From contig NZ_JBATVG010000022.1 of the NCBI RefSeq assembly GCF_049671645.1, forward strand, positions 62,001-126,000: 64,000 nt of DNA, in the 5' to 3' direction. The DNA comes from Castellaniella sp049671645 (GTDB lineage Bacteria > Pseudomonadota > Gammaproteobacteria > Burkholderiales > Burkholderiaceae_B). Below, in pieces: positions 26,904-36,739 of the stretch. The translations under genes were made by a program, and so were the position numbers. The notes beneath the pieces were generated by a model. The model did not search any database. It had not been told where the DNA came from and saw nothing but the letters and a program-made list of their open reading frames with translations. The number at the start of each line of letters is the position of its first letter. Position 1 is the first letter of the stretch.

Positions 26904-28463
26904 TTAGGCGGTGTGCAGGACGTGTTCGGCGGACAGACCGAAGTCTTCCGGGAAATGACGCAGGGCCGACAGCACCGGGTAGGGCGTCATGCCCCCCAGA
27001 GCGCACAGCGACCCGGCCAGCATGGTGTCGCACAGGTCCTGCAACAGGTCGGCCTGGTTTTCGTGGTCTTGCCGGTCGCGGATTCTTTGCAGGACTTCGG
27101 TGCCGCGCACCGAGCCGATGCGACAGGGCGTGCATTTGCCGCAGGATTCGATGGCGCAGAATTCCAGGGCGTATTGCGCCATGGCGGCCATGTCCACGGT
27201 GTCGTCGAAGGCGACCACCCCGCCGTGGCCCAGCATGGCGGAAATCTGCAGGAAGGCCTCGTAGTCCAGCGGCGTGTCCCACTGGGATTCGGGCAGGTAG
27301 GCCCCCAGCGGCCCGCCCACCTGCACGGCCCGCAGCGGCCGGCCCGAGCGGCTGCCGCCGCCGTAGTCGAACAGCAGTTCGCGCAGGGTCAGGCCGAAGG
27401 CCTTCTCGACCAGGCCGCCCTGGCGGATGTTGCCGGCCAGTTGGAATGGCAGGGTGCCGCGGGATTTGCCCATGCCGTAGTCGCGGTAGGCGGCGGCGCC
27501 CCGGTCCAGGATGAAAGGCACGGTCGCCAGGGAAATGACGTTGTTGATGACCGTGGGGCAGCCGAACAGGCCCCGGATGGCGGGCAGGGGCGGCTTGGCG
27601 CGCACCAGGCCGCGCCGGCCTTCCAGGCTTTCCAGCAGAGAGGTTTCCTCGCCGCAGATGTAGGCGCCGGCCCCCCGTCGCAGTTCGATGTCGAAGGCGT
27701 GGTTCGAGCCCTGGATGCCGTCGCCCAGCCAGCCGGCCTCGCGGGCGGCCAGCAGGGCGTGAGCCAGCACGCGTTCGGCCTGGGGATATTCGGAGCGCAG
27801 GTAGATGTAGCCCCGGGTGGCGCCCACGGCCAGCCCCGCGATGGTCATGCCTTCGATCAGGGCGAGCGGGTCGCCTTCCATCAGCATGCGGTCGGAAAAA
27901 GTGCCGGAATCGCCTTCGTCCGCATTGCAGACGATGTACTTTTGGGCGGCGTCGGTCTGCAGGACCGTGCGCCATTTGATGCCGGTGGGGAAGGCCGCGC
28001 CGCCCCGGCCGCGCAGGCCGGATTCGGTGATACAGGAGACGATGTCGGCGGGGGCCATGTCCAGCGCCCGGCGCAGCCCGGCGTAGCCGCCGTGGGCCTG
28101 GTAGTCCGCGACGCTGACCGGGTCGGTGAGGCCCACGCGGGCGAAGGTCAGGCGTTCCTGTTTCTGCAGGAAGGGGATGGCGTCGGTGGGGCCGTGGCAC
28201 AGCGGATGTGAGGCGTCGTCGGCCCAGGCGGCGTCCAGGATGGAGGGCACGTCTTCCAGCGCGACCGGCCCGTAGGCGATGCGCCCGGCCGGGGTCTGGG
28301 CCTCGACCAGGGGTTCCAGCCAGAGCATGCCGCGCGAGCCGTTGCGCACGATGTTCAGCGCCATGCCGCGCCGGGCGGCTTCGGCCAGGAAGGCATCGGC
28401 CAGGGCGTCCGCGCCCATGGCCAGCGCCGAGGAATCCAGGGGGATGTACAGGGTGTGTGCCAT
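26904..28463 (-). CDS. fdsB: NAD-dependent formate dehydrogenase beta subunit FdsB
   Basis: 519 residues homologous to NuoF with an N-terminal thioredoxin-like ferredoxin region. Motifs: GLRGRGGAAFPTGIKW (NADH site), CNADEGDSGTFSDR, GAYICGEETSLLESLEG (FMN), and ESCGKCTPCRIG..(40 residues)..LCALG (the N3-type [4Fe-4S] site). It carries FMN and reduces NAD. Start at MAHTLYIP, 1 nt after the fdsG stop; an in-frame upstream Met lies inside fdsG and is not favoured. Confidence 0.95.
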   Translation of the reverse strand: MAHTLYIPLDSSALAMGADALADAFLAEAARRGMALNIVRNGSRGMLWLEPLVEAQTPAGRIAYGPVALEDVPSILDAAWADDASHPLCHGPTDAIPFLQKQERLTFARVGLTDPVSVADYQAHGGYAGLRRALDMAPADIVSCITESGLRGRGGAAFPTGIKWRTVLQTDAAQKYIVCNADEGDSGTFSDRMLMEGDPLALIEGMTIAGLAVGATRGYIYLRSEYPQAERVLAHALLAAREAGWLGDGIQGSNHAFDIELRRGAGAYICGEETSLLESLEGRRGLVRAKPPLPAIRGLFGCPTVINNVISLATVPFILDRGAAAYRDYGMGKSRGTLPFQLAGNIRQGGLVEKAFGLTLRELLFDYGGGSRSGRPLRAVQVGGPLGAYLPESQWDTPLDYEAFLQISAMLGHGGVVAFDDTVDMAAMAQYALEFCAIESCGKCTPCRIGSVRGTEVLQRIRDRQDHENQADLLQDLCDTMLAGSLCALGGMTPYPVLSALRHFPEDFGLSAEHVLHTA

Positions 28464-28464
28464 G

Positions 28465-28929
28465 TCAGGACTCCAGCAGGGCGTCGAGTTTTTCCGGCGT
28501 GACGCGGGCATGCGGACGGCCGTTGATCATCACGGCCGGAGACTGCGCGCACAGCCCCAGGCAGTACACGGGGGCCAGCGATACCTGGTCTGGGGAAGCG
28601 CCCGCCACGCGCTGTTCGGCGTGACGGTACAAGGCATCGCCGCCACAGGCCTGACAGGATTCGGCGCGGCAGATTTCCACCTGCGTGCGGGCCGGCGGCG
28701 CAGTGCGAAAGTGCGTGTAGAAATGGATGACCCCGTGGACTTCCGCGCGGGATCGCTGGATGCCCGCCGCGATCATGCCGATGGCGTCGGCCGGGATGTA
28801 GCCCAGGGCGTCCTGCACGGCATGCAGGATGGGCAGCAGCGACCCGGGCTGGCCGGCATGCCGCGTCAGGATGTCCTGGATCAATGGGCTGTGGTCCGGG
28901 GGAATCGGGTCGGTGCGAACGCTGTCCAT
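28465..28929 (-). CDS. fdsG: NAD-dependent formate dehydrogenase gamma subunit FdsG
   Basis: 154 residues of the NuoE-like thioredoxin-fold [2Fe-2S] family. The ligands are in CRAESCQACGG (Cx4C-type) and YCLGLCAQSP (Cx3C). It is the first gene of the fds operon, transcribed from the AT-rich region shared with the divergent regulator. Confidence 0.95.
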   Translation of the reverse strand: MDSVRTDPIPPDHSPLIQDILTRHAGQPGSLLPILHAVQDALGYIPADAIGMIAAGIQRSRAEVHGVIHFYTHFRTAPPARTQVEICRAESCQACGGDALYRHAEQRVAGASPDQVSLAPVYCLGLCAQSPAVMINGRPHARVTPEKLDALLES

Positions 28930-29124
28930 GCGGATGTCTCCAGGCGCATGGGCGGCAGGCCATGCGCTTTAATATGTTTTTATATGCATATATATTGATT
29001 GCCGTTGGTTTACTCTACTATCGAAAATGAATTGATTTCAATAAGATATAAAGAGCATATTAAAAAGATGGGTACTCTGTTTATATGCAATTAATTGCAT
29101 ATTATTCAAAAACCAGGAGGAGAC
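28930..29124. promoter_or_regulatory. divergent fds/regulator control region with palindromes
   Basis: An unusually AT-rich 195-nt gap between fdsG and the divergent regulator. It contains a perfect 20-nt palindrome ATATGCAATTAATTGCATAT (29083-29102) and a 12-nt palindrome TATATGCATATA (28981-28992). Both share the half-site ATATGCA, spaced about 100 nt, and a further GAGCATATT element lies between. These are strong candidates for operators bound by the divergent regulator. Confidence 0.65.
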
Positions 29125-30222
29125 ATGGCGGTTTATCGCTTCAAACCCAGGCTGGATTCAGAATGGGTTCTGGAAAAGCAATCCGGGGAAATACTGCCCA
29201 TGGGCGAGGTCATGCGGCTGTTGGCTGCGGTGGACGAACATGGCCACATCGCCGGCGCCTGCCAGGCGCGCGGCCTGTCGTACCGCCATGCCTGGGGCAT
29301 CCTGCGCAAGGCCGAAGCCGACTTCCAGGCGCCGCTGATCGAAACGTCCCGCCGGCGCGGTTCGCGCCTGACCAGTTTCGCTCAGCACCTGCTGTGGGCC
29401 AATCGCCGCATCGACGCGCGTCTGGCGCCCACCTTCGAAAGCATCGCGTCGGAACTGCAGGAAGAGCTGCAGCGCCTGTATTCCGAGGAAATGTCGGTGT
29501 TGCGCCTGCACGCCAGCCATGGCTTCGCGGTCGAAGGCCTGATGCGCCTGGCCAACGGCCAGGACATGCTGCCGCTGGAACTGCGCTACCGCACCGGGAT
29601 CGAGGCCCTGTCCTCGCTGGATCGGGGGGAATGCGACCTGGCGGGGTTCCAGGTGCCGGTCGATGAATACGAGCAGCCCATCCTCAAGCGCTACGGCCAC
29701 TGGCTCAATCCGGATCGCATGCTGCTCCTGCATCTGGCGGAACGCAACACCGGTTTGTTCGTTCAGCCCGGCAATCCGAAAAACATCTTGTCCGTCCAGG
29801 ATTTCGTGCGCCCGGACGTGCGTTTCGTCAACCGGCAGATGGGTTCCAGCACCCGGTTCCTGGTGCATCTGATGCTGGAAAGCCAGGGGATCGACCCCAG
29901 TCAGGTCACGGGTTTCGACAGCGGGGAATTCACCCACCTGGCGATTGCGGCCCATATCGCCAGCGGCATGGCCGATGTCGGCATCGGGGTCGAGACCGCC
30001 GCCTGGCGCTGCGGGCTGGATTTCATCCCCCTGGCCAAGGAACGGTATTTCTTCGGCATCAACAAGGACCTGGTGGGCACGCAATCCCTGCAGCGCCTGC
30101 TGGATCTGATGAATGGCGAGGCCTATCAGGCCTATGTCCGCGATCTGGTGGGCTACGATTGCAGCCTGATGGGGCAGGTGCAGACGCTGGAACAGGCCTT
30201 CGGCGCCGAGTATGCCGCCTGA
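29125..30222 (+). CDS. ModE-like winged-helix / substrate-binding-domain regulator of fds
   Basis: 365 residues. The N-terminal ~100 residues form a ModE-type winged helix (LAAVDEHGHIAGACQARGLSYRHAWGILRKAE..LIETSRRRGSRLT). The rest is a PBP-like periplasmic-binding-protein fold (GMADVGIGVETAAWRCGLDFIPLAKERYFFGI). It has no signal peptide, so it senses its ligand in the cytoplasm. The start has AGGAGGAGA just upstream. Divergent position next to fdsG makes it the likely formate- or molybdenum-responsive regulator of the operon; the ligand is inferred, not shown. Confidence 0.88.
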   Translation: MAVYRFKPRLDSEWVLEKQSGEILPMGEVMRLLAAVDEHGHIAGACQARGLSYRHAWGILRKAEADFQAPLIETSRRRGSRLTSFAQHLLWANRRIDARLAPTFESIASELQEELQRLYSEEMSVLRLHASHGFAVEGLMRLANGQDMLPLELRYRTGIEALSSLDRGECDLAGFQVPVDEYEQPILKRYGHWLNPDRMLLLHLAERNTGLFVQPGNPKNILSVQDFVRPDVRFVNRQMGSSTRFLVHLMLESQGIDPSQVTGFDSGEFTHLAIAAHIASGMADVGIGVETAAWRCGLDFIPLAKERYFFGINKDLVGTQSLQRLLDLMNGEAYQAYVRDLVGYDCSLMGQVQTLEQAFGAEYAA

Positions 30223-30240
30223 TGGACGCCGCCGATGCGA

Positions 30241-30260
30241 CGGCGCCCCGGCGGGCGCCG
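30241..30260. terminator. hairpin between convergent regulator and oxygenase genes
   Basis: CGGCGCCC and GGGCGCCG form an 8-bp stem with loop CGGC, located between two convergent genes. No U tract on either strand; possible bidirectional transcription barrier. Confidence 0.4.
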
Positions 30261-30280
30261 GCCGCCCGTCGGCAAGCTGT

Positions 30281-31483
30281 TCAGTCTTCCCAGTGGGCCC
30301 AGCCTTCCTGCAGCCATTCGTCCAGCATGGCCAGGACGTCGGGGGCCAGCCCTTGAAGATCCGCAGCCGGCAGGCTGCGGCGATCGGCCAAGGCTTCCAG
30401 CGCTGGCGCGGCCGCCAGCTCGGCGACTTCGCCGTTGATGAAGAGCTGCGGGCCGCTGTACATCAGGCGGGTACAGCGATCCAGCGTCAGCCGGCCCTGC
30501 GCGGGCACGCCCGTCAGCAAGGACACCGGGGCGTCCGGGGGATCGAACAAGGCGCTGTCGGGCAGGTTCGTCAGCCACTGGCCCAGGAACCGGGCGGCCA
30601 CGGCTTCATCCAGGCGGATGCGCTGCAGGGTGCCGAGGGTGGTCCGGACCAGTTCATCGGGCAGGGCGGCCGGGTGCTGCGTGGCGGGGGTGTCCGCATC
30701 GGTGTACAGGGCGGATAGATCCGGGCCCGGCAGGCAAGGATGGCCATACAGCCCGGGGTCGCCCAGGTGCTGCGCCGACAACTGGTCGGCGGCCGATTCC
30801 AGCAGGCCGCGGGCCAGGGTGGCCTGGCTGGGCACGCGAAAACCGATGGACAGGGTCATGCAGTCGTTGCCGATGGCCACCCCGTCGTGGCAGACGTGCG
30901 GGGGCAGATACAACATGTCGCCGGGTTCCAGGATGTCGTCGGCATCCGGCTGGAAATCGGCCAGGATCTTCAGCGGCAGGCCAGGCCTCAGGCTGCGATC
31001 GTCCTGGCAACTGGTGCGCCAGCGGCGCCGGCCCTGGCCTTGCAGCAGGAACACGTCATAGCTGTCGAAATGCGGCCCCACGCCGCCCCCGTCGGTGGCG
31101 ATGCTGATCATCAGATCGTCCAGCCGGGCGTCGGAGATGAAGCGGAACTGCCGCATCAGCGCGGCGGATTCATCGTCGTGCAGATCCACGCTTTGCACCA
31201 GCAGCGTCCATTTGGGCTGCGATTTCGGTGGAAAGCCGCGAAACGGGCCGTGCTTGAGGGTCCAGCCCTTTTCGCCGTGCGTGATCAGGCGCGATTCGAC
31301 TTCTTCCCGGCGAGCCAGGGTCTGCACGTCGCGGATCGTCACCGGCGGCTGGAAGCCGGGGATCGCCTGGCGGATCAGCAGCGGCTTTTTCTGCCAGTAA
31401 TCGCGCATGAATTCGCGCGGCGTCAGGCCCCCCAGCAAGGGGGCGGGCTGGTCGATGTCGGGGGTGGCGTAGGCGCGAGACAT
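30281..31483 (-). CDS. JmjC/cupin ribosomal oxygenase (RoxA/YcfD-like)
   Basis: 400 residues. Early segment LLGGLTPREFMRDYWQKKPLLIRQA is the family signature. The Fe(II) facial triad is HFD in GVGPHFDSYDVFLLQG and the distal His in LPPHVCHDG. RRRWR follows the first motif (RxR 2-oxoglutarate region). Bacterial members hydroxylate an Arg of ribosomal protein uL16. Start at MSRAYATP; an upstream in-frame Met adds 16 residues lacking family character. Confidence 0.88.
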   Translation of the reverse strand: MSRAYATPDIDQPAPLLGGLTPREFMRDYWQKKPLLIRQAIPGFQPPVTIRDVQTLARREEVESRLITHGEKGWTLKHGPFRGFPPKSQPKWTLLVQSVDLHDDESAALMRQFRFISDARLDDLMISIATDGGGVGPHFDSYDVFLLQGQGRRRWRTSCQDDRSLRPGLPLKILADFQPDADDILEPGDMLYLPPHVCHDGVAIGNDCMTLSIGFRVPSQATLARGLLESAADQLSAQHLGDPGLYGHPCLPGPDLSALYTDADTPATQHPAALPDELVRTTLGTLQRIRLDEAVAARFLGQWLTNLPDSALFDPPDAPVSLLTGVPAQGRLTLDRCTRLMYSGPQLFINGEVAELAAAPALEALADRRSLPAADLQGLAPDVLAMLDEWLQEGWAHWED

Positions 31484-31573
31484 GGCGGGGTGTCCTGGCA
31501 AAGCCCGCAACGGCGCCGTAGGCGCCGTCACGGGGTGATCGGTGGGGTCAGTGTAGGTGCTGGCTGCCGAAAA

Positions 31574-34168
31574 TCAAAGAAAATCGCGGCGCAACTGGTA
31601 GATGAGCTGCAGCGCCTCGCGGGGGCTGAGCGTGTCCGGGTCCAGGGCCTGCAGGGCGGTTTTCAGGGGGGCGTCCGCGTCCGCCTCCTCTTCCTCGGTC
31701 TGCTGGATGAACAGCGACAACTGCGAATCGGCGCGGTTGCGGGCTTCCAGTTCGGCCAGTTCCTTGCGGGCGTGGCGGATCACCACGGGCGGGATGCCCG
31801 CGCGCTGCGCCACGTGCAGGCCGTAGCTCTGGCTGGCGGGGCCGGGGCGCACTTCGTGCAGGAAGACCACCCCGTCGGGGGCGTCGGCCGCGGCCAGGTG
31901 GACGTTGGTCACCCCATGGGTTTTTTCCGGCAGTCGGGTGATTTCGAAATAGTGCGTGGCGAACAGCGTCAGCGCCCGGTTGTGCGTCAGCAGGCGGTGG
32001 GCGATGGCCCAGGCCAGGGCCAGCCCGTCGTAGGTGGACGTCCCCCGGCCGATCTCGTCCATCAGGACCAGACTGTGCGGGGTGGCGGCCGCCAGGATGA
32101 CGCCCGCCTCCATCATTTCCATCATGAAGGTCGAGCGCCCACCCGCCAGGTCGTCGGCCGCTCCGATCCGCGTGAAAATGCGGTCGATCGGCCCGATGCG
32201 GGCGTGGCTGGCCGGAACGTAGCTGCCCATCCGGGCCAGCAGCGCGATCAGCGCTACTTGGCGCATGTACGTGGATTTACCGCCCATGTTCGGCCCGGTG
32301 ATCAGCAGCATGCGGCGCTCTTCGTGCATCTGGCAGTCATTGGGCGTGAAGGTCTCGATGCTGTGTTCCACCACCGGGTGGCGGCCCGCCTGGATGTCCA
32401 GGCAGCTGTCGTCGCACAGTTCGGGGGCGACCCAGCCGTGGCGGCGGGCATGGTGCGCCAGCGTCGCCAGCGCATCGATGCGGGCCAGGGCGGCGGCGCT
32501 TGCCGCCAGCGCCGCCGCGTGTCTGGCCGCCTGGGCCAGCATCTGGTCGAACAGCAGTTTTTCGCGGGCCAGGCCGCGTTCGCGGGCCGACAGGACCTTG
32601 TCTTCCCAGGATTTCAGTTCCGGGGTGATGTAGCGCTCGACGTTCTTCAGCGTCTGGCGGCGGCGATAGTCGTCCGGGACCTTGTCGGCCTGGCCGCGCG
32701 TGACCTCGATGAAAAAGCCGTGCACCCGGTTGTATTCCACCCGCAGGTTGGCGATGCCCGTGCGTTCGCGTTCGCGGGTTTCCATCTCCATCAGGAAGGC
32801 TCCGTTGTCGCCCGCCAGTTGGCGCAAGGTGTCCAGTTCCTCGTCGTAGCCCTCGGCGATCACGCCGCCGTCGCGGATCATCAGCGCCGGTTCGGGCGCG
32901 ATGGCCCGGACCAGCAGGGCGGCCAGCGCCGCATCCACCGGAATCGCCTGCAGGCAGTCGGCCAGCAGGCCGGCGGCCTGGAAATCGGCCTGGGCCGCCG
33001 AGGACAGCGGTTCCAGCGTCCCCAGCGCGTCGCGCAGGCTGGCCAGCTCGCGCGGGCGGATGGTGCCCAGGGCCAGCCGGGTCGCCATGCGTTCCAGGTC
33101 GGGCAGGGCGCGCAGGCCGTCGCGCAGGGTCAGCAGCGCCTGGTCCGCGTCGGCAGCCTGCAGCAGCTGCGTGATGGCATCCTGCCGGGCTTGCGCCTGC
33201 GGGTTGTCGCGCAGCGGCGCCTGCAGCCAGCGGCGCAGTTGGCGGCTGCCCATCGGCGTGCGGGCATGGTCCAGCGTGCTGAACAGCGTCGGCCCTTCGC
33301 CCCCGTTCAGCGTGTCGGTAAGTTCCAGATTGCGCCGCGTGGCCGGATCCAGCACGACATAATCGCCGCCCGCGTCCACCGCCAGGCTGTGGACGTGGCT
33401 GAGCGTCTGCGCCTGCGTGGCGCCCACATAGCGCATCAGGGCGCCGGCCGCGCACATCGCCAGCGGCAGGTGGTCCAGCCCGAACGCCCCTACGTCCGCC
33501 ACCCCGAAGTGGCGCAGCAGCGTGTCGCGCGCGCCGTCGGGCTCGAAATGCCAGTCCGGCACCCGGCTGATCGCCGATTCCAGGCCGGATGCCTCCAGCG
33601 CCTGCACGTCCGCCTGCTCCGCGCAGACCAGCTCGGCCGGCGCGATGCGCCCCAATTCCGTGTCCAGCAGTTCCGGCGTGCATTCGCAGGTCTTGAATTC
33701 GCCGTTGGCCAGATTCATCCAGGCCAGCCCCGCGCCGTCCCGTTGCCGGTTGCGGCCCGTCACCCAGGCCGCGATCACGCGGTCTTCGCGGGCCGGCAGC
33801 AATGCCTCGTCTGTCAGCGTGCCGGGCGTGACCACCCGCACGATCTTGCGTTCGACCGGCCCCTTGCTGGCCGCCGGATCGCCGACCTGCTCGCAGATCG
33901 CGATCGATTCGCCCAGCGCCACCAGCCGCGCCAGATAGCCTTCCATGGCGTGATGCGGCACCCCCGCCATCGGGATCGGAGCGCCGTTGGACGTGCCGCG
34001 CTTGGTCAGCGTCAGATTCAGCAGCCGCGCCCCACGTTCCGCGTCGTCATAGAACATCTCGTAGAAGTCCCCCATGCGATAGAACAGCAGGTGAGAGCCC
34101 GCCTGGGCTTTCAGCTGTAGGTATTGCTGCATCATGGGGGTGTGGCCGGAGAGATCGGGGGTGGTCAT
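31574..34168 (-). CDS. mutS: DNA mismatch repair protein MutS
   Basis: 864 residues. The mismatch-recognition Phe-x-Glu is in YRMGDFYEMFYDDA near residue 40, the Walker A in TGPNMGGKSTYMRQ, Walker B in LVLMDEIGRGTSTYDG, followed by LFATHYFE and the C-terminal helix-turn-helix. It recognises mismatches and recruits MutL. The start at MTTPDLSGHTPMMQQY is the usual family start; an upstream Met would add 17 residues. The CRISPR-Cas locus begins after this gene. Confidence 0.97.
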   Translation of the reverse strand: MTTPDLSGHTPMMQQYLQLKAQAGSHLLFYRMGDFYEMFYDDAERGARLLNLTLTKRGTSNGAPIPMAGVPHHAMEGYLARLVALGESIAICEQVGDPAASKGPVERKIVRVVTPGTLTDEALLPAREDRVIAAWVTGRNRQRDGAGLAWMNLANGEFKTCECTPELLDTELGRIAPAELVCAEQADVQALEASGLESAISRVPDWHFEPDGARDTLLRHFGVADVGAFGLDHLPLAMCAAGALMRYVGATQAQTLSHVHSLAVDAGGDYVVLDPATRRNLELTDTLNGGEGPTLFSTLDHARTPMGSRQLRRWLQAPLRDNPQAQARQDAITQLLQAADADQALLTLRDGLRALPDLERMATRLALGTIRPRELASLRDALGTLEPLSSAAQADFQAAGLLADCLQAIPVDAALAALLVRAIAPEPALMIRDGGVIAEGYDEELDTLRQLAGDNGAFLMEMETRERERTGIANLRVEYNRVHGFFIEVTRGQADKVPDDYRRRQTLKNVERYITPELKSWEDKVLSARERGLAREKLLFDQMLAQAARHAAALAASAAALARIDALATLAHHARRHGWVAPELCDDSCLDIQAGRHPVVEHSIETFTPNDCQMHEERRMLLITGPNMGGKSTYMRQVALIALLARMGSYVPASHARIGPIDRIFTRIGAADDLAGGRSTFMMEMMEAGVILAAATPHSLVLMDEIGRGTSTYDGLALAWAIAHRLLTHNRALTLFATHYFEITRLPEKTHGVTNVHLAAADAPDGVVFLHEVRPGPASQSYGLHVAQRAGIPPVVIRHARKELAELEARNRADSQLSLFIQQTEEEEADADAPLKTALQALDPDTLSPREALQLIYQLRRDFL

Positions 34169-34425
34169 GAGTGAGGCGTAACGTGGGGGTGGAACGGGGA
34201 GAAACGTATTATCGTTCAATGGCGGTTGGAGGTGTCAGCCTGGGTAGCTACAGGGTCTCGAACGTGGAGTCGATGGGTTCCATGGCTTCCGGTGGGGCAA
34301 TGCGCCACTGGCTGTGGCGGGCCCTGGGTTCGCGGCGGTTGCTACAGGGGTCGGGTTGCTGGCCTTTGTGCCGATACTATGTTAAATGTTAGAACTGGTA
34401 ACCCATCCTGAGAGGAAGCAACTCA
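34169..34425 (+). promoter_or_regulatory. mutS-cas3 intergenic region, probable cas3 promoter
   Basis: 257 nt without a convincing gene. Near the 3' end TATGTT and TTAAAT -10-like elements (34377-34386) precede the cas3 ribosome site GAGAGGAAG. The final 60 nt are much more AT-rich than the region nearer mutS, marking the edge of the CRISPR-Cas cassette. Confidence 0.4.
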
Positions 34426-36729
34426 ATGCAGCCCAGTCATGATGGAGCCAATGCTCCTCACAGGCTTGCTCCTATTGCTCATGCCGCTCAAGACGGAAAT
34501 GGCAATTGGCGTGAACCGCATGATCTGGTCGCGCATTTACATGGTGTCGGCGAACTGGCTGCTGACTTTGCTCAGTGGTTTGGTGCTGATTGGGCACGGC
34601 TTGCCGGGCGTTGGCATGATTTGGGGAAGTTCCGCCCTCGGTTTCAAAAGTATATCCGGCTCGTCAGCGGTTTCGAGGCTGATGCGCACATCAAGGGAGA
34701 AGCTGGGAAAGCCCCGCATTCGACGGCTGGCGCCATGTTGGCCATTGACCGTTTTGATGTCGCGGGACGCGTTCTGGCCTACCTGATTGCTGGGCACCAT
34801 GCTGGATTGGACGATTGGTTTGGTGGCTTGCGTGAACGGTTTGACGATCCAAAAAGCCGCGAGGAATTGTCTGAATCGTTGGCCGAAAATCCTCCTGCCG
34901 AACTACTGGATGTGGGGGAGTTCGATCCCGCTGCGGCTTTACGTGCCGTCCCTGGAGGAAAAAACGGCTTCGCGCTATGGGTGCGCATGCTGTTCTCAGC
35001 GCTTGTCGATGCGGACTTTCTGGACACTGAACGTTACATGGATCCGGATAAGTTCGTCCGCCGCAATACGTGGCCTACACTCGAAGAGCTGACACCTCTG
35101 TTCGACACCCATATGACGCAGCTCGCTGATCAAGCGAAGCCCACCGACGTCAACATATTGCGCGCCGGCATTCTGCGTCAATGCCGTGACGCTGCTGCCC
35201 TTGAGCCCGGCCTGTTTTCGTTAACCGTCCCGACCGGTGGTGGCAAGACGCTTTCTGGCATGGCTTTTGCGCTGGAGCATGCACGCCACTACGGCAAGCG
35301 TCGCGTCATCCACGTCATTCCCTACACCAGCATCATCGAGCAGACAGCCAACATCTTTCGCAATATCTTTGGCGATGCGGTCGTTGAGCATCACAGTAAT
35401 GCCGAGTCCAGCCCCGATCAGGAAACATCGGCTTCGCGCTTGGCCTGCGAAAACTGGGACGCCTCCATCGTCGTCACGACCAATGTGCAGTTCTTCGAGT
35501 CGCTATTTGCTTCACGTACTTCGCGTTGCCGCAAGCTGCACAATATCGTTGAATCGGTGGTTATTCTGGACGAAGCGCAGTTGCTGCCGCCGGAATTTCT
35601 ACAGCCTATTCTCGATATGCTCAACTTGTTGGCGCAGCATTATGGCGTAACTGTGGTGATCTCGACCGCCACACAGCCTGCGCTTGCCAGTCGTGAGTAT
35701 TTCGATGTTCGACAGAGCCTTCGCGGCCTGGACGATGTGCGCGAGATCATCGCCGATCCTGACGCGTTGTATGAAGCGCTGGAACGCGTCAAGGTTCGAT
35801 TGCCTACAGATTGGCAGCAGTCGATCGAATGGCTGCAATTGGCTGAGGAACTCAGTACACGCGATTCCGTGCTTGCCATCGTCAACACTCGCAAGGATGC
35901 CCGTGCGTTGTGGGAGGCCATGCCGCAGGGGACGCTGCACCTGTCCGCGTTGATGTGTGGCGCACATCGTTCGCAAGTCATTCAGGATATCAAGACGCGG
36001 CTTAAGGCGGGTACGCCCACCCGCGTCGTCAGCACGCAATTGGTGGAAGCTGGTGTGGACGTAGATTTTCCTGTGGTCTATCGGGCGATGGCAGGACTGG
36101 ATTCAATTGCCCAGGCAGCAGGACGATGTAATCGCGAGGGGAAATTGGATAGAAAGGGCGAGGTCGTCGTCTTCGTCCCGCCCAACCCTGCGCCGCCAGG
36201 ATTGCTGCGCCAGGGCGAAAACGCCTGCCGTGAAGTGCTACGTGATGTTGTGGGTTCGCGGCTGACTCGCCCCCTTTTTGCGGCCTATTTCGAACGTCTG
36301 TACTACGGATGCGCACTGGATAAATACGGCATCTGCGATGACCTGTTCATGGCACATAAAAAGCTATCGGCAGACACACTTGCGATTGCCTTTCGGACCG
36401 CTGCCAAAAAATTCCGGCTGATCGATGACGAGGATAGCCTGCCGATTGTCGTGCGCTATCACGGTAAAGATGGGAAAGACACAAGTATCGATCAATGGCT
36501 CGGTCTATTGCACCGAGATGGGCCGCAACGCTGGCTGATGCGCAAGTTGCAGCGCTATACCGTCAACCTGAATCGCCGTCAGGCCGTCCCTTTGCTGGAT
36601 CGCGGTGACATTGAGGAGGTGCTGCCGGGCCTGTATGCACAGATAGAGCAAGGTCACTGGGTGTACGACGAACAGCTTGGATTACTGCCTGACGGGAAAA
36701 CGTGGGCGGCTGAGGATTATGTGATGTGA
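34426..36729 (+). CDS. cas3: type I-C CRISPR nuclease-helicase Cas3
   Basis: 767 residues. HD nuclease domain: H37/H39 (PHDLVAHLHG), HD at 64-65 (GRWHDLGKF), H98 (APHSTAG), HH at 124-125 (AGHHAGLDD). Helicase: Walker A VPTGGGKT at 268-275, DEAQ at 382-385, STATQPAL, and motif VI-like QAAGRCNREGK. Both activities look intact. Cas3 is recruited by Cascade to degrade target DNA. It is first in the locus, separated from cas5c by a 288-nt gap that holds a crRNA-like element rather than being co-translated with it. GC is visibly lower than in the flanking genes. Confidence 0.96.
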   Translation: MQPSHDGANAPHRLAPIAHAAQDGNGNWREPHDLVAHLHGVGELAADFAQWFGADWARLAGRWHDLGKFRPRFQKYIRLVSGFEADAHIKGEAGKAPHSTAGAMLAIDRFDVAGRVLAYLIAGHHAGLDDWFGGLRERFDDPKSREELSESLAENPPAELLDVGEFDPAAALRAVPGGKNGFALWVRMLFSALVDADFLDTERYMDPDKFVRRNTWPTLEELTPLFDTHMTQLADQAKPTDVNILRAGILRQCRDAAALEPGLFSLTVPTGGGKTLSGMAFALEHARHYGKRRVIHVIPYTSIIEQTANIFRNIFGDAVVEHHSNAESSPDQETSASRLACENWDASIVVTTNVQFFESLFASRTSRCRKLHNIVESVVILDEAQLLPPEFLQPILDMLNLLAQHYGVTVVISTATQPALASREYFDVRQSLRGLDDVREIIADPDALYEALERVKVRLPTDWQQSIEWLQLAEELSTRDSVLAIVNTRKDARALWEAMPQGTLHLSALMCGAHRSQVIQDIKTRLKAGTPTRVVSTQLVEAGVDVDFPVVYRAMAGLDSIAQAAGRCNREGKLDRKGEVVVFVPPNPAPPGLLRQGENACREVLRDVVGSRLTRPLFAAYFERLYYGCALDKYGICDDLFMAHKKLSADTLAIAFRTAAKKFRLIDDEDSLPIVVRYHGKDGKDTSIDQWLGLLHRDGPQRWLMRKLQRYTVNLNRRQAVPLLDRGDIEEVLPGLYAQIEQGHWVYDEQLGLLPDGKTWAAEDYVM

Positions 36730-36739
36730 GCGGGGTAAT

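Noticed and set aside
23975..27514. A 1179-codon open frame on the plus strand
   Set aside because: Antisense shadow of fdsA/fdhD, which carry all cluster and cofactor motifs on the other strand.
30740..34120. A 1126-codon open frame on the plus strand
   Set aside because: It is antisense to mutS and the oxygenase gene; open only because of high GC. Composition is His/Gln/Arg/Gly-rich with no family motif.
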